Source: Planctomycetota bacterium
Lineage (GTDB): Bacteria > Planctomycetota > Planctomycetia > Planctomycetales > Planctomycetaceae
DNA: 64,000 nucleotides
Assembly (NCBI GenBank): GCA_022600195.1
Contig: JAHZKX010000047.1
Location: 1-64,000 of the forward strand
Direction of reading: 5' to 3'
Made by a program: the position numbers and the translations under genes
Part shown: positions 25,339 to 33,726 of the stretch, piece by piece
How positions within the stretch are numbered: position 1 is the stretch's first letter
How the letters are laid out: the number at the start of each line of letters is the position of its first letter
Notes under the pieces: model-generated
The model's database searches: none
What the model was told of the DNA's origin: nothing
What the model saw: only the letters and a program-made list of their open reading frames with translations

Positions 25339-26676
25339 TCAATCTTCAAGAAACGAATGCGATTCATTCCTGCTTGGCGAAAATCCCTGAAAAAACAGAT
25401 TTTCTATTTTATTTAAGGGCACGAATGTGTTAAAGACCTCTGAATGCTGCCTGGACTGACATGAATCCTGCTCAAAAATCTGCTCATAATGCACAACTCT
25501 CTCAGCCAGCGACTGCAGACAGGACTGCAGATTCTCCCCGACTCCAAAAACAGTGCAAATGGGCGAACCGGGAGCGATTATCGTTTCCGAACAGGGGATG
25601 TCGGCACTTTCGGGGATTTGATAGAGATGATCAGTACAGAAAGAATTCCAGCCAGTTTTCGGTGTTTTCACTTTCGAAGCAGCATAGAGAATTCCTTTGG
25701 AAATGAGTGGATTTCGCCCTTTTTCGGACTGAAGAAGTTCGCTTTGCAGTTGTTTGAGAGCATTTTTGCCAGTCTGAGTTTCATCAAACGAGCGACAGGC
25801 GGCGAGATGCCAATGGAGTAGTGGCAGGCGATATTGAAGTTCAAACAGTTCTGTCAGAGCCGTGTAGCGGGGATTGACTTCATTGAGCCAGATCTCATTT
25901 TCCTGTTCCGGATTCAGCAGGAAATCGCAACCAAAAATTCCCTGAATTTGACAATGCTGCGATATCGTTTGGCCCGTTTTTTCAAGTGATTCTTTCAACC
26001 AGGAAGTCACAGGCGAGAGAGTGACACCGCCACAAAATTGAAAGGGACCAGCGTGAAAGGCGGAATTTCCAATAAACTGCAGGGAAACTCCGACAAGAAC
26101 GGTGGCTTGCTGAAACGAAATAAACAACGCAGAAAGGGGGATTCCAGGTTCGTAACGTTGCAGATAACAGTTTTCCTGGATTGAATGAGTAGAGGAATGA
26201 GAACCAGCGAACTGGATTCCAGCCCCGGCTGCACCCTTGAACGGTTTGGAAAGCCATTTTTCTGTTTCGCTAAATAAGGAACCTGCTGGCAGGCAAGGAG
26301 CCGCTCGAATTTTGCTCTGAGAAAGTATCTGTTCCAGTAAAAACGGGTTCCGGACGCGCTCCAGAACCTCCGAATCACAACCTCTCAGCAGATGTTTCTG
26401 GCTGATTTGTTCGATGAATTCTGGCTGATTTTCCATCGCCCCCGTATAGATCCATTCCAGCGGTGAGCGTTGCAAAAGCGTCTCTATCCAGTCAGAGCAG
26501 ACGGCGGTTTTGGGAATCACTTCCGCGATCTCTAGCAGGTCCTGGTCTGCATATTGATCTACACAAACAGGTCGAAAACCGGCTCTTAAAGCGGAAAATG
26601 CAGCGGCACGCGTACTGGCACCCACAATCAGTAATTGAGGATTCTCTGGAAAATCGGTTTGATTTTGTTTGTTCAT
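25339..26676 (-). CDS. ATP-grasp domain protein of the methanopterin-type C1 gene set
   Basis: A 445-residue protein. The first ~90 residues form a nucleotide-binding-like pre-grasp region (LLIVGASTRAAAFSALRAGF). The ATP-grasp core follows: LSKPFKGAAGAGIQFAG, YLQRYEPGIPLSALFI, FGCDFLLNPEQENEIWLNEVNPRYTALTELFE, the last carrying the Mg-binding Glu/Asn. ATP-grasp genes of this kind recur beside fae, mtd and beta-RFAP genes in methylotrophs (OrfY) and planctomycetes, and a ligase role in methanofuran or methanopterin side-chain synthesis has been suggested. That role is inferred here from the divergent fae gene 240 bases away. The reaction is not known. Confidence 0.72.
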   Translation of the reverse strand: MNKQNQTDFPENPQLLIVGASTRAAAFSALRAGFRPVCVDQYADQDLLEIAEVIPKTAVCSDWIETLLQRSPLEWIYTGAMENQPEFIEQISQKHLLRGCDSEVLERVRNPFLLEQILSQSKIRAAPCLPAGSLFSETEKWLSKPFKGAAGAGIQFAGSHSSTHSIQENCYLQRYEPGIPLSALFISFQQATVLVGVSLQFIGNSAFHAGPFQFCGGVTLSPVTSWLKESLEKTGQTISQHCQIQGIFGCDFLLNPEQENEIWLNEVNPRYTALTELFELQYRLPLLHWHLAACRSFDETQTGKNALKQLQSELLQSEKGRNPLISKGILYAASKVKTPKTGWNSFCTDHLYQIPESADIPCSETIIAPGSPICTVFGVGENLQSCLQSLAERVVHYEQIFEQDSCQSRQHSEVFNTFVPLNKIENLFFQGFSPSRNESHSFLED

Positions 26677-26865
26677 AAGACCGTGTACTGGTGGAATTTA
26701 ATAATAATTTTAGGAGGATTTAGTCTGATTACCAGCCAATTACTGGCAATCCTGATCTTAAATTGTTATTACTGAAAGCAGGCTACGAATGATCCAAGGC
26801 GAACCTGACGACAGTTTGTTTCGCCGTCCCTCTAGGACTGCGGTATTCATGATCTGTTTTAGTTT

Positions 26866-26880
26866 TATGCGCGACGCATA
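26866..26880 (+). promoter_or_regulatory. Short hairpin in the fae leader
   Basis: TATGCG/CGCATA with loop CGA, 35 bases before the fae start. A GGAGAA ribosome site lies 8 bases before the ATG. The hairpin may stabilise the leader or be an operator half-site pair. Confidence 0.35.
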
Positions 26881-26915
26881 ATTGTGAGAACCTAATCCAA
26901 AATGGAGAACAAAGA

Positions 26916-27413
26916 ATGTCAATGTTTGTCGGTGAGTCACTTGTAGGCGAAGGTAATGAAGTTTCTCATATCGATTTGTTGATTGGTGACAAAAATGGTC
27001 CCGTCGGAGCAGCTTTTGCAAACGCTCTGTCCAGCCAGAAAATGGGTCATAGCAACTTATTAGCGGTATTATCACCAAATTTGGCTGTGAAGCCAGCAAC
27101 TGTCATGGTGACTAAGGTCACAATCAAAGGTGCGAAACAGGCCGTTCAGATGTTTGGCCCTGCTCAATACGCTGTGGCAAAAGCAGTTGCGGACAGTGTA
27201 GAAGCCGGAGTCATTCCCAAAGACCAATGCGAAGATCTGGTCATTGTCTGTGGCGTCTTCATTCACTGGGAAGCGGATGATGATAAGAAAATCTTCGATT
27301 ACAACTACGCAGCCACCAAAGAAGCAATTGCTCGTGCCATGAGCAATGAGCCTTCTGTTGATGAAATGCTTGCTAAGAAGAGTGAAGCTTCTCACCCCTT
27401 CTACGCTGGTTGA
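26916..27413 (+). CDS. fae: Formaldehyde-activating enzyme
   Basis: A 165-residue Fae, full length. It speeds condensation of formaldehyde with tetrahydromethanopterin to methylene-H4MPT. The N-terminal MFVGESLVGEGNEVSHIDLL block is highly typical and holds the catalytic histidine (H18 here). GPVGAAFANAL, TVMVTKVTIKGAKQ and FGPAQYAVAKAVADSV are also family blocks. The gene has its own strong terminator, so it may be transcribed separately at a high level, as is usual for fae. With the mtdB/mtdC-like gene, DUF447 and beta-RFAP synthase nearby, it forms a formaldehyde oxidation or detoxification set. The cyclohydrolase mch and the Fhc genes are not in this window. Confidence 0.95.
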   Translation: MSMFVGESLVGEGNEVSHIDLLIGDKNGPVGAAFANALSSQKMGHSNLLAVLSPNLAVKPATVMVTKVTIKGAKQAVQMFGPAQYAVAKAVADSVEAGVIPKDQCEDLVIVCGVFIHWEADDDKKIFDYNYAATKEAIARAMSNEPSVDEMLAKKSEASHPFYAG

Positions 27414-27443
27414 AATTTCAGCAGAGGTGCAAAGATCAAAATC

Positions 27444-27476
27444 AAACCCCTGTTCATTCAGAGCAGGGGTTTTTTT
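27444..27476 (+). terminator. Strong Rho-independent terminator after fae
   Basis: AAACCCCTG (27444-27452) pairs perfectly with CAGGGGTTT (27464-27472), loop of 11, ending in seven T. It lies 30 bases after the fae stop and 45 bases before the next gene. Confidence 0.93.
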
Positions 27477-27521
27477 GCTGTTTTTTTACAATTCCCACCT
27501 TTGTTGAGTGTTTGAACGATC

Positions 27522-28385
27522 ATGAAAAAGATTCTGATTCAACTGGACACCGATGCGCAACCCAGCACTTTTGATCGTGTGGTCGCCGTCGATGCGGATG
27601 TCGATGAACTGATGAGTTATGGCGGGATCACGCCCGAGAATGTGGAATCTCTCGTGCATGGTGCGATGTTTACTCGTGGGCCGCAAGATCTACATCACAC
27701 TGCCATTTTTGTCGGAGGCAGTAATGTCAAACAGGGAGAATCACTCTTTCAACGCATACAGGAAACGTTTTTCGGTCCGGTCCACGTTTCGGTCATGATG
27801 GATTCGAATGGATCCAATACAACCGCGGCAGCTGCTGTTTTAGCAGCGGGAAAACATCTCGATTTTTCTGAAACGACAGCACTGATTCTAGGCGGAACCG
27901 GTCCGGTGGGACAACGTGCGGCACAACTGCTGGTGAAACGTGGTGCGAATGTAATCCTCGCATCCCGGTCGGAAGAGCGCGCTCAGGCGACCTGTGATGC
28001 AATCGCGAACACCATCGAAGGAGCACAACTCAAGGCGCTTTCGTTAAAAGATCACAAACAGATTGAAGAAGCCAACCGGGAAACGAATCTCATCATCGCC
28101 GCCGGCGCAGCTGGGGTCAAACTCATACCCGCGGCCTGCTGGAAGCCCATGAAACAACTCAAAGTGGTCATTGACCTCAACGCGGTTCCTCCGGCAGGCA
28201 TTGAAGAAGTCGACGTCATGGACAAAGCGACCGACCGGGATGGTATCCTCTGTTACGGCGCGATCGGAGTGGGTGGCACCAAAATGAAAATACATAAAGC
28301 CGCCGTCCGTAAGCTTTTCGAAACAAATGATCTCATTCTCGATACGGAAGAAATCTATCAAATTGGCGCTGATCTTAAAAAGTAA
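27522..28385 (+). CDS. NAD(P)-dependent methylene-tetrahydromethanopterin dehydrogenase
   Basis: A 287-residue MtdB/MtdC-family enzyme that oxidises methylene-H4MPT to methenyl-H4MPT, the step after Fae. The N-terminal part binds the pterin (VDADVDELMSYGGITPENVE, FTRGPQDLHHTAIFVGG). A Rossmann domain follows with LILGGTGPVGQRAAQLL (about residues 126-142) and LASRSEERAQATCDAI. The C-terminal GAIGVGGTKMKIHKAAV is a family block. Planctomycete enzymes form their own branch (MtdC), and I cannot separate MtdB from MtdC by eye. It follows fae on the same strand but beyond a terminator, so it probably has its own promoter or relies on read-through. Confidence 0.88.
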   Translation: MKKILIQLDTDAQPSTFDRVVAVDADVDELMSYGGITPENVESLVHGAMFTRGPQDLHHTAIFVGGSNVKQGESLFQRIQETFFGPVHVSVMMDSNGSNTTAAAAVLAAGKHLDFSETTALILGGTGPVGQRAAQLLVKRGANVILASRSEERAQATCDAIANTIEGAQLKALSLKDHKQIEEANRETNLIIAAGAAGVKLIPAACWKPMKQLKVVIDLNAVPPAGIEEVDVMDKATDRDGILCYGAIGVGGTKMKIHKAAVRKLFETNDLILDTEEIYQIGADLKK

Positions 28386-28562
28386 ATGAGATTCGGGAAT
28401 GGCGGAACAGAAACGATTCAACTTGCATTGTCTGAATCTGCCTCGATACAATGAGTCTGCCTGAATTCTGTTCAATAACGAACTTTTCAGGTTCTGCTGA
28501 AGAGAGAACTGAGAATTCCGGGCAAATTGAATCCCGGTCTAAATGTATGCCGGACTAATTGT

Positions 28563-29147
28563 ATGATAGACGACGCCACCATTATGAAACGCATCTGTGC
28601 AGGAGAATATCTTCTGTTCGATGAGTTAGTGTTGCGCTATCGCGATCGATTATTGAGATTTGCCTGGAGTAAATACGGCAGCATCTCGGCAGCCGAAGAT
28701 CTGGTGCAGGAAGCATTTTTAGCCGCATTTGCGGCGCGCGATTCATATAATCCGGAATTTGCGTTCTCCACCTGGCTCTGGACGATTTTTTTGAATTTGT
28801 GCCGTCGTCATTATAAACGGGAATTACGTCAGCCGCGTGAAATGGTACGCTCCTCATTTGCTGCTGCAGATTTGGCAGAGATCCCCGAACCCAGTTCGTC
28901 AGAGACCCCTCTGCAGGCGGCCTTAAAGACAGAGCAATTTGAACTTCTGGCGGTATATCTTTCTGAATTATCGGAAGTGCAGGCGGATGCATTGCGACTT
29001 CGCTTTTTTGGCGGAATGAAATTTTCTGAGATTGCTTTAACCATGGATTGTAGTTTGTCGGCAGCGAAAATACGCGTGAAAAACGGATTGCTTAAATTGG
29101 CCCATCGTTTTTCCGAAGACAAAACTTCGGAGGGAGATGTATCATGA
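28563..29147 (+). CDS. RNA polymerase sigma factor, ECF subfamily
   Basis: About 194 residues. Region 2 covers about residues 15-80 (FDELVLRYRDRLLRFAWSKY, AEDLVQEAFLAAFAARDSY, FSTWLWTIFLNLCRRHYKRE). Region 4 is at about 130-180 (VQADALRLRFFGGMKFSEIA, CSLSAAKIRVKNGLLKLA). The ATG at 28563 is preferred; a TTG at 28527 is in frame. Its stop overlaps the start of the anti-sigma gene as ATGA. It is a different lineage from the ECF factor at 4915-5565. bamA lies downstream on the same strand, so an envelope-related regulon is plausible but unproven. Confidence 0.87.
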   Translation: MIDDATIMKRICAGEYLLFDELVLRYRDRLLRFAWSKYGSISAAEDLVQEAFLAAFAARDSYNPEFAFSTWLWTIFLNLCRRHYKRELRQPREMVRSSFAAADLAEIPEPSSSETPLQAALKTEQFELLAVYLSELSEVQADALRLRFFGGMKFSEIALTMDCSLSAAKIRVKNGLLKLAHRFSEDKTSEGDVS

Positions 29148-29755
29148 ATTGTGACGAAGCTTTTGATTTAATGACTCATCCTACAGATCACAATTCTGAG
29201 GAGCTGGTCTGGCATCTGGAATTATGTCCTCGATGTCAGCAGATGAAAGAGACCCTTGCGCCAGCACTGGAACCGCTACACCAGTTTCTTGAAGATCTGT
29301 CAGAGACGGATGAACTCACTGAATTTTTTGCGGATGCCCAGCAAACGAGTGATCAGGAATCAGCGTCCGCTTTGCCACAAACGCGCAAGCCTTTTCTCTC
29401 TGAGGAAAGCGTACGAATGGCTGAGCAGGCAGCGACTCGCTTAAGAACAGCAGCCGGTACCAGTCAGGTGACAAAACAAACCCACAAATCAAAGCCTTAT
29501 CAAAAGCGACTCATGCAAGCTGCGCTCATTTTGCTGGCTGGATTTCTGATGGGATGGGGGATCTCTTCAGGTGGTCCCGGGAGCCATTATCTTCCGTCGG
29601 GAGTAAATGGTTTATCAAGCCAGCAACCATGCCTCTGGGTTGCTCAGCGTGACAGCGCTGCAAATCCAACGGACATACAAAATCGCGATCAGGCATCGGT
29701 TAACAAGGTAGTTCTGTCCTGCGTTGCCTGTCATTTGCAGTCAACGGCTGAGTAA
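29144..29755 (+). CDS. Zinc-finger-type membrane anti-sigma factor with a C-terminal CxxCH motif
   Basis: A 203-residue single-pass protein, translationally coupled to the ECF sigma gene. Near the N-terminus H24-x3-C28-x2-C31 is the zinc-binding pattern of zf-HC2 anti-sigma factors. One membrane helix lies at about residues 124-140 (MQAALILLAGFLMGWGI). The roughly 60-residue outer part contains C163 and, seven residues from the end, CVACH (193-197), a haem c attachment or redox-type motif that anti-sigma factors usually lack. This suggests a redox- or haem-sensing release of the sigma factor, which is inference. Histidine/cysteine metal binding is an alternative. Confidence 0.78.
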   Translation: MNCDEAFDLMTHPTDHNSEELVWHLELCPRCQQMKETLAPALEPLHQFLEDLSETDELTEFFADAQQTSDQESASALPQTRKPFLSEESVRMAEQAATRLRTAAGTSQVTKQTHKSKPYQKRLMQAALILLAGFLMGWGISSGGPGSHYLPSGVNGLSSQQPCLWVAQRDSAANPTDIQNRDQASVNKVVLSCVACHLQSTAE

Positions 29756-29844
29756 TCCGTTGTTTTTCCGGCATTGATTCGGCATTGATTCGGCCTCCCG
29801 AAATTTGACATTTCGTTGTCGAAACGGGGAACAAAGCAACAAAT

Positions 29845-29888
29845 CTTGTAATTCTTACAAGCCAGCCACCAATGCCGGGCTTTTTTTT
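29845..29888 (+). terminator. Probable terminator after the sigma/anti-sigma pair
   Basis: CTTGTAA (29845-29851) pairs with TTACAAG (29855-29861). Next comes an imperfect AGCC...GGCT hairpin (29860-29881) and eight T at 29881-29888. The remaining 230 bases up to bamA carry no gene I can support and should include its promoter. Confidence 0.6.
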
Positions 29889-30119
29889 ATTCGATCTCAT
29901 CAAATCTGATGGTGATTGATAAACTCATCTTGCAGCTGAATTCATTATTCGTTATTTCTACGCAACCCACGATTAACCCGAGGGTAACTTTCCTGTCTTA
30001 CTATCCCAAATCCTCATATCCTCCATGAGATCACAGGGACATTGAAAAAGTGAATTTCAACCTTTCACATTGAAGTAAACCTCATATCTTTTCTCGCAAA
30101 AATTACAATTGGATTCGAC

Positions 30120-32804
30120 ATGATAAGAGGTGTCTTATCTGACGCCAGATGCGGTACCGCATTCCGATGGGCATTCGGCCTGATCCTGGTTCAGATTACA
30201 TTATTCGGAGATTGCATCACTGGGATTGCTCCCTTGATGAACTCAGCCTTTGCGCAGAAAGCAGAAAAGGGTTCGATTTCTATAGACGAACCGCTCTTCG
30301 ATATTCGCGTGGAAGGAAACGAATCGATTCCCTCACTGTCAATTTTACAAAAGACAAAAATTCAACGCGGGCGACCTGCCTCTCGTGATCAAGTGATCGA
30401 AGATGTACGACAGCTCTTCGCGACTCGCTGGTTCTCCAGTGTGCAACCCGTTTATCGAAAAACGGATCAGGGACTGGTTCTGGTATTCAAAGTCAAAGAA
30501 CGTCCGATCGTTGAAAAAGTGGAATTCCGTGGAAACAAGAAAATCAAAACCAAGCGATTGGCGGCGACAACCGGATTAAAAGTCGGGTCTCCCTTTGATA
30601 TCTCTGCGAACCAGGAGTCCGTTCATCGCATCAAGCAGCTCTATGTGGAACGCGGTTACCGATTTGCTGAAGTTGAACTGCTCAAAGGCAATGATGCCAA
30701 TGACCGTCAGGTGATTTTTAAGATTAAAGAAGGCCCGAAAGTTGTAGTTTCGGGAATCAAATTCCACGGAAACAAGTTCGTTCGCTCAGGTGTTCTCAAA
30801 ACAAAACTGCAAACAAAAAAAGCACCACTCGGCTTAAGTATTCTGGGTGGGAAATATGATCCTTCCACAGTGCAAGATGATTTAATCTCACTCAAACAAT
30901 ACTATAATGGCCTGGGTTTCTTCGATGTGAAAATTGAAGAGAAAGTCGGCTACAACAAAGAGCATTCACGAGTTCAAATTGAGTATACCGTGAACGAAGG
31001 CAAGCGTTACAAAATTCGTGATATTCTGATTGATGGCAATCGTATTTTCTCTGAAGACGAAATTCGCGAAGATATTAAGTTGGTTGCCGGTGAATTTTTC
31101 AACAGTCGTACTCTTTCGACAGACGTGGAAAAACTGAATCTCAAATATGGAGAGCGCGGCCATCTGTTTGCCAGAGTAAATCCTGTGCCCCGTTTTTTAG
31201 AGACCCCAGGTGAAGTCGATCTGGTCTACCAGATTAACGAAGACAAACCGTATCGAATTCGACGGATTACGCCACACATCGCTGGTGACAATCCCCGCAC
31301 CAAGAGTTCCGTTTTGACAAATCCTCTGCTGGTCGCTCCCGGCGATCTGGCAAATCAACGTTTAATTGCCAAGAGTAAACGTCGCATTGAAGGTGGACAG
31401 GTATTCGAGCGAGGAGGTCAAAACGCACCTCGCATCAATGTGACCAAAGTAGATCCCGAACGGGAACTTGCTGAAGCTCGTAAAAATGATATCCTGCGTG
31501 GCCAGAATCGCGATCAGAATCGCGAATCGAGGAGCGTACTCAAAAGACCAAAACGCGCACAAGAAGTGTTCAAAGGACCGGAACCTGAGCGGAAACCGTT
31601 CAAAGAGCAGGCAAATGAATCAAGCATTTTTCGCGGCCAAAACTTCGATAATGGAATTCCCGAACCACTGAATCCACTTTATGGAAACAGTCCTTTGGGT
31701 GATCCTTTAGGAACAGATTTCCCCCAACAGCAACCAGGTTGGGTGGATCTGGATGTCTATGCATCTGAAAGCCGTACTGGTCGCCTGATGTTCGGAGTCG
31801 GTGTGAATAGTGATGCGGGTGTCGTTGGATCGATTGTTCTGCAGGAAGAAAACTTTGACATCCTCAGACCGCCTCGCAGTTTTGAAGATATCATGGACGG
31901 TACCGCCTGGCGCGGTGGCGGACAGCGTTTTCGTGCGGAAGCCGTTCCCGGAGATCAAGTCAGCCGCTATCTGGTGAACTGGACTGATCCGTATTTCCTG
32001 GATACCAACTTCAGTCTGGGGGTCAGCGGATTTTATTTCACTCGGTTCTATGAAGACTGGGACGAAGAACGCGTTGGTACACGCTTGACTTTGGGTCGAC
32101 AGCTGACGCAGGAATGGTCGATCAATGGACAGTTCCGTCTGGAAAATGTCGACGTGCGAAATCCACGACCGCCGACTCCTCCAATTGTTCAACAGGCATT
32201 AGGAAACAATTTACTGAATACCTTCCGACTGGCAGCCACCCACGACACACGTGATGCGGCATTTTTACCTGCTGAGGGGCATCTCCTCGAATTTGCAGCA
32301 GAGCAGGCTGTCGGAGACTTTGATTACAGTCGCCTGGAAACAAATGCCAGTCAGTACTTTACTATCTATAAACGACCCGATGGTGGTGGACGTCATATTC
32401 TTTCTTTGAGTGCCTCACTGGGATGGACCGATTCTGATACTCCGGTGTTTGAACGGTATTTTGCCGGTGGTTTCCAGACGTTCCGCGGCTTTGAATTCCG
32501 CGGAGTGACTCCGCGAGAAAATGGCATTGCCGTTGGTGGTCGCTGGCAATTCCTGGGTAGTGCGCAATACATGGTTCCTGTTACTGCCGATGAGATGATC
32601 CAAATGGTCTTCTTCAGTGATTTCGGTACCGTCGAAGAAAGCGTTTCTCTTGACCAGTTCCGTGTTGCCGTCGGTGCCGGACTTCGTTTAACTGTGCCTG
32701 CTATGGGACCGGTTCCTGTTGCTCTGGATTTCTCTGTACCATTGGCAAAAGAGTCATTCGACCAGACACAGGTCTTCAGCTTCTACGTCGGCTTTACGAG
32801 ATAG
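30120..32804 (+). CDS. bamA: Outer-membrane protein assembly factor BamA (Omp85 family)
   Basis: An 894-residue Omp85 protein. A signal sequence covers about residues 1-45. POTRA domains run from about residue 55 to 420, with repeats such as FDIRVEGNESIPSLSILQ, VEKVEFRGNKKIKTKRLAA, VVSGIKFHGNKFVRSGVLK and IRDILIDGNRIFSEDEIRE. A charged, arginine-rich linker at about 421-538 (RRIEGGQVFERGG ... QQQPGWVDLDV) is not part of standard BamA. The barrel follows from 540, with GGFQTFRGFEFRGVTPREN near 785, the conserved (V/I)RG(F/Y)-type loop, and a C-terminal strand ending YVGFTR. It inserts barrel proteins into the outer membrane and supports a diderm envelope. The preceding ECF pair may regulate it. 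Confidence 0.9.
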   Translation: MIRGVLSDARCGTAFRWAFGLILVQITLFGDCITGIAPLMNSAFAQKAEKGSISIDEPLFDIRVEGNESIPSLSILQKTKIQRGRPASRDQVIEDVRQLFATRWFSSVQPVYRKTDQGLVLVFKVKERPIVEKVEFRGNKKIKTKRLAATTGLKVGSPFDISANQESVHRIKQLYVERGYRFAEVELLKGNDANDRQVIFKIKEGPKVVVSGIKFHGNKFVRSGVLKTKLQTKKAPLGLSILGGKYDPSTVQDDLISLKQYYNGLGFFDVKIEEKVGYNKEHSRVQIEYTVNEGKRYKIRDILIDGNRIFSEDEIREDIKLVAGEFFNSRTLSTDVEKLNLKYGERGHLFARVNPVPRFLETPGEVDLVYQINEDKPYRIRRITPHIAGDNPRTKSSVLTNPLLVAPGDLANQRLIAKSKRRIEGGQVFERGGQNAPRINVTKVDPERELAEARKNDILRGQNRDQNRESRSVLKRPKRAQEVFKGPEPERKPFKEQANESSIFRGQNFDNGIPEPLNPLYGNSPLGDPLGTDFPQQQPGWVDLDVYASESRTGRLMFGVGVNSDAGVVGSIVLQEENFDILRPPRSFEDIMDGTAWRGGGQRFRAEAVPGDQVSRYLVNWTDPYFLDTNFSLGVSGFYFTRFYEDWDEERVGTRLTLGRQLTQEWSINGQFRLENVDVRNPRPPTPPIVQQALGNNLLNTFRLAATHDTRDAAFLPAEGHLLEFAAEQAVGDFDYSRLETNASQYFTIYKRPDGGGRHILSLSASLGWTDSDTPVFERYFAGGFQTFRGFEFRGVTPRENGIAVGGRWQFLGSAQYMVPVTADEMIQMVFFSDFGTVEESVSLDQFRVAVGAGLRLTVPAMGPVPVALDFSVPLAKESFDQTQVFSFYVGFTR

Positions 32805-33088
32805 TGTCTTGTTAAACGGGAATGACTCTGTGTGTCTTTCAGGATAACTGACCACAGGTGGCATTTTCCGAGCGCTCACTGGTTTCACCCGAGTCTGTTC
32901 TGGATTATGATGGTAGCTGTGATGCAGCCCTTGTGAACGTTTATTTGTGAATGTTTACCAGATAACCGTAGCGTCTTGCAGGCAGAATAGAATCAGTCGA
33001 ATCGAATGGGCCCAGAGATGCTGGGAGACGTGGGCGTCAATCCAGATGCGGGCCGAATGCGAGTTTGTTTCTTCAGAGAGCAGTTACC

Positions 33089-33658
33089 ATGATTTTGGAA
33101 GGTATGGTTACCACGAAAAACCGACAGGGAGAATTAAATATTGCTCCTATGGGGCCGGTGGTCAATTCCGACATGACACAGCTGGTACTGCGCCCGTTTC
33201 AGACATCTCGCACTTTCGGCAATCTGAAAGAAACGCGTTGTGGAGTCTTTCATGTTGTGGACGATGTTTTACTATTGGCAAAAGCGGCCGTTGGCTTACT
33301 AGAAGATCTTCCCGAAACATTTCCCGCGGAACACATTTCAGGTGCTGTCTTACAGTCAGCCTGTCGCTGGTATGAATTTCAGGTGGAGAGTATTGATGAA
33401 ACAAATGAACGAACTGTCATGCAGGCGAAGGTGATTCACCAAGGCCGCATTCGTGATTATTTTGGACTCAATCGTGCCAAACATGCTGTGCTGGAAGCAG
33501 CCATCCTGGCAACACGCACGCATCTCATTGAGCAGAGTGAGTTAGAGAACCAGTATCGTGCATTAGCCGAAATTGTGAAAAAGACTGCAGGTCCGGAAGA
33601 ACAGGCGGCATTCAACTTACTGGAAGAATATATTTCCAAAGCGTATGCTAAAGCATAA
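33089..33658 (+). CDS. DUF447 family protein of the methanopterin-type C1 gene set
   Basis: A 189-residue DUF447 protein. The start MILEGMVTTKNRQGELNIAPMGP and the block FGNLKETRCGVFHVVDD are typical, and the fold resembles flavin-reductase split barrels. DUF447 genes accompany H4MPT-linked C1 genes in methanogens, methylotrophs and planctomycetes, and a role in cofactor synthesis is suspected. I start at the ATG at 33089; a TTG at 33065 is in frame. A 28-codon upstream frame (33006-33092) ends over this start as ATGA. The beta-RFAP synthase gene follows after 68 bases. Confidence 0.8.
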   Translation: MILEGMVTTKNRQGELNIAPMGPVVNSDMTQLVLRPFQTSRTFGNLKETRCGVFHVVDDVLLLAKAAVGLLEDLPETFPAEHISGAVLQSACRWYEFQVESIDETNERTVMQAKVIHQGRIRDYFGLNRAKHAVLEAAILATRTHLIEQSELENQYRALAEIVKKTAGPEEQAAFNLLEEYISKAYAKA

Positions 33659-33726
33659 TTCTTAAATATCGTGCCTTAAAAATATTATCAGTAAAATACA
33701 ATCCGTCTCAGAAGCAAATATTTGTC

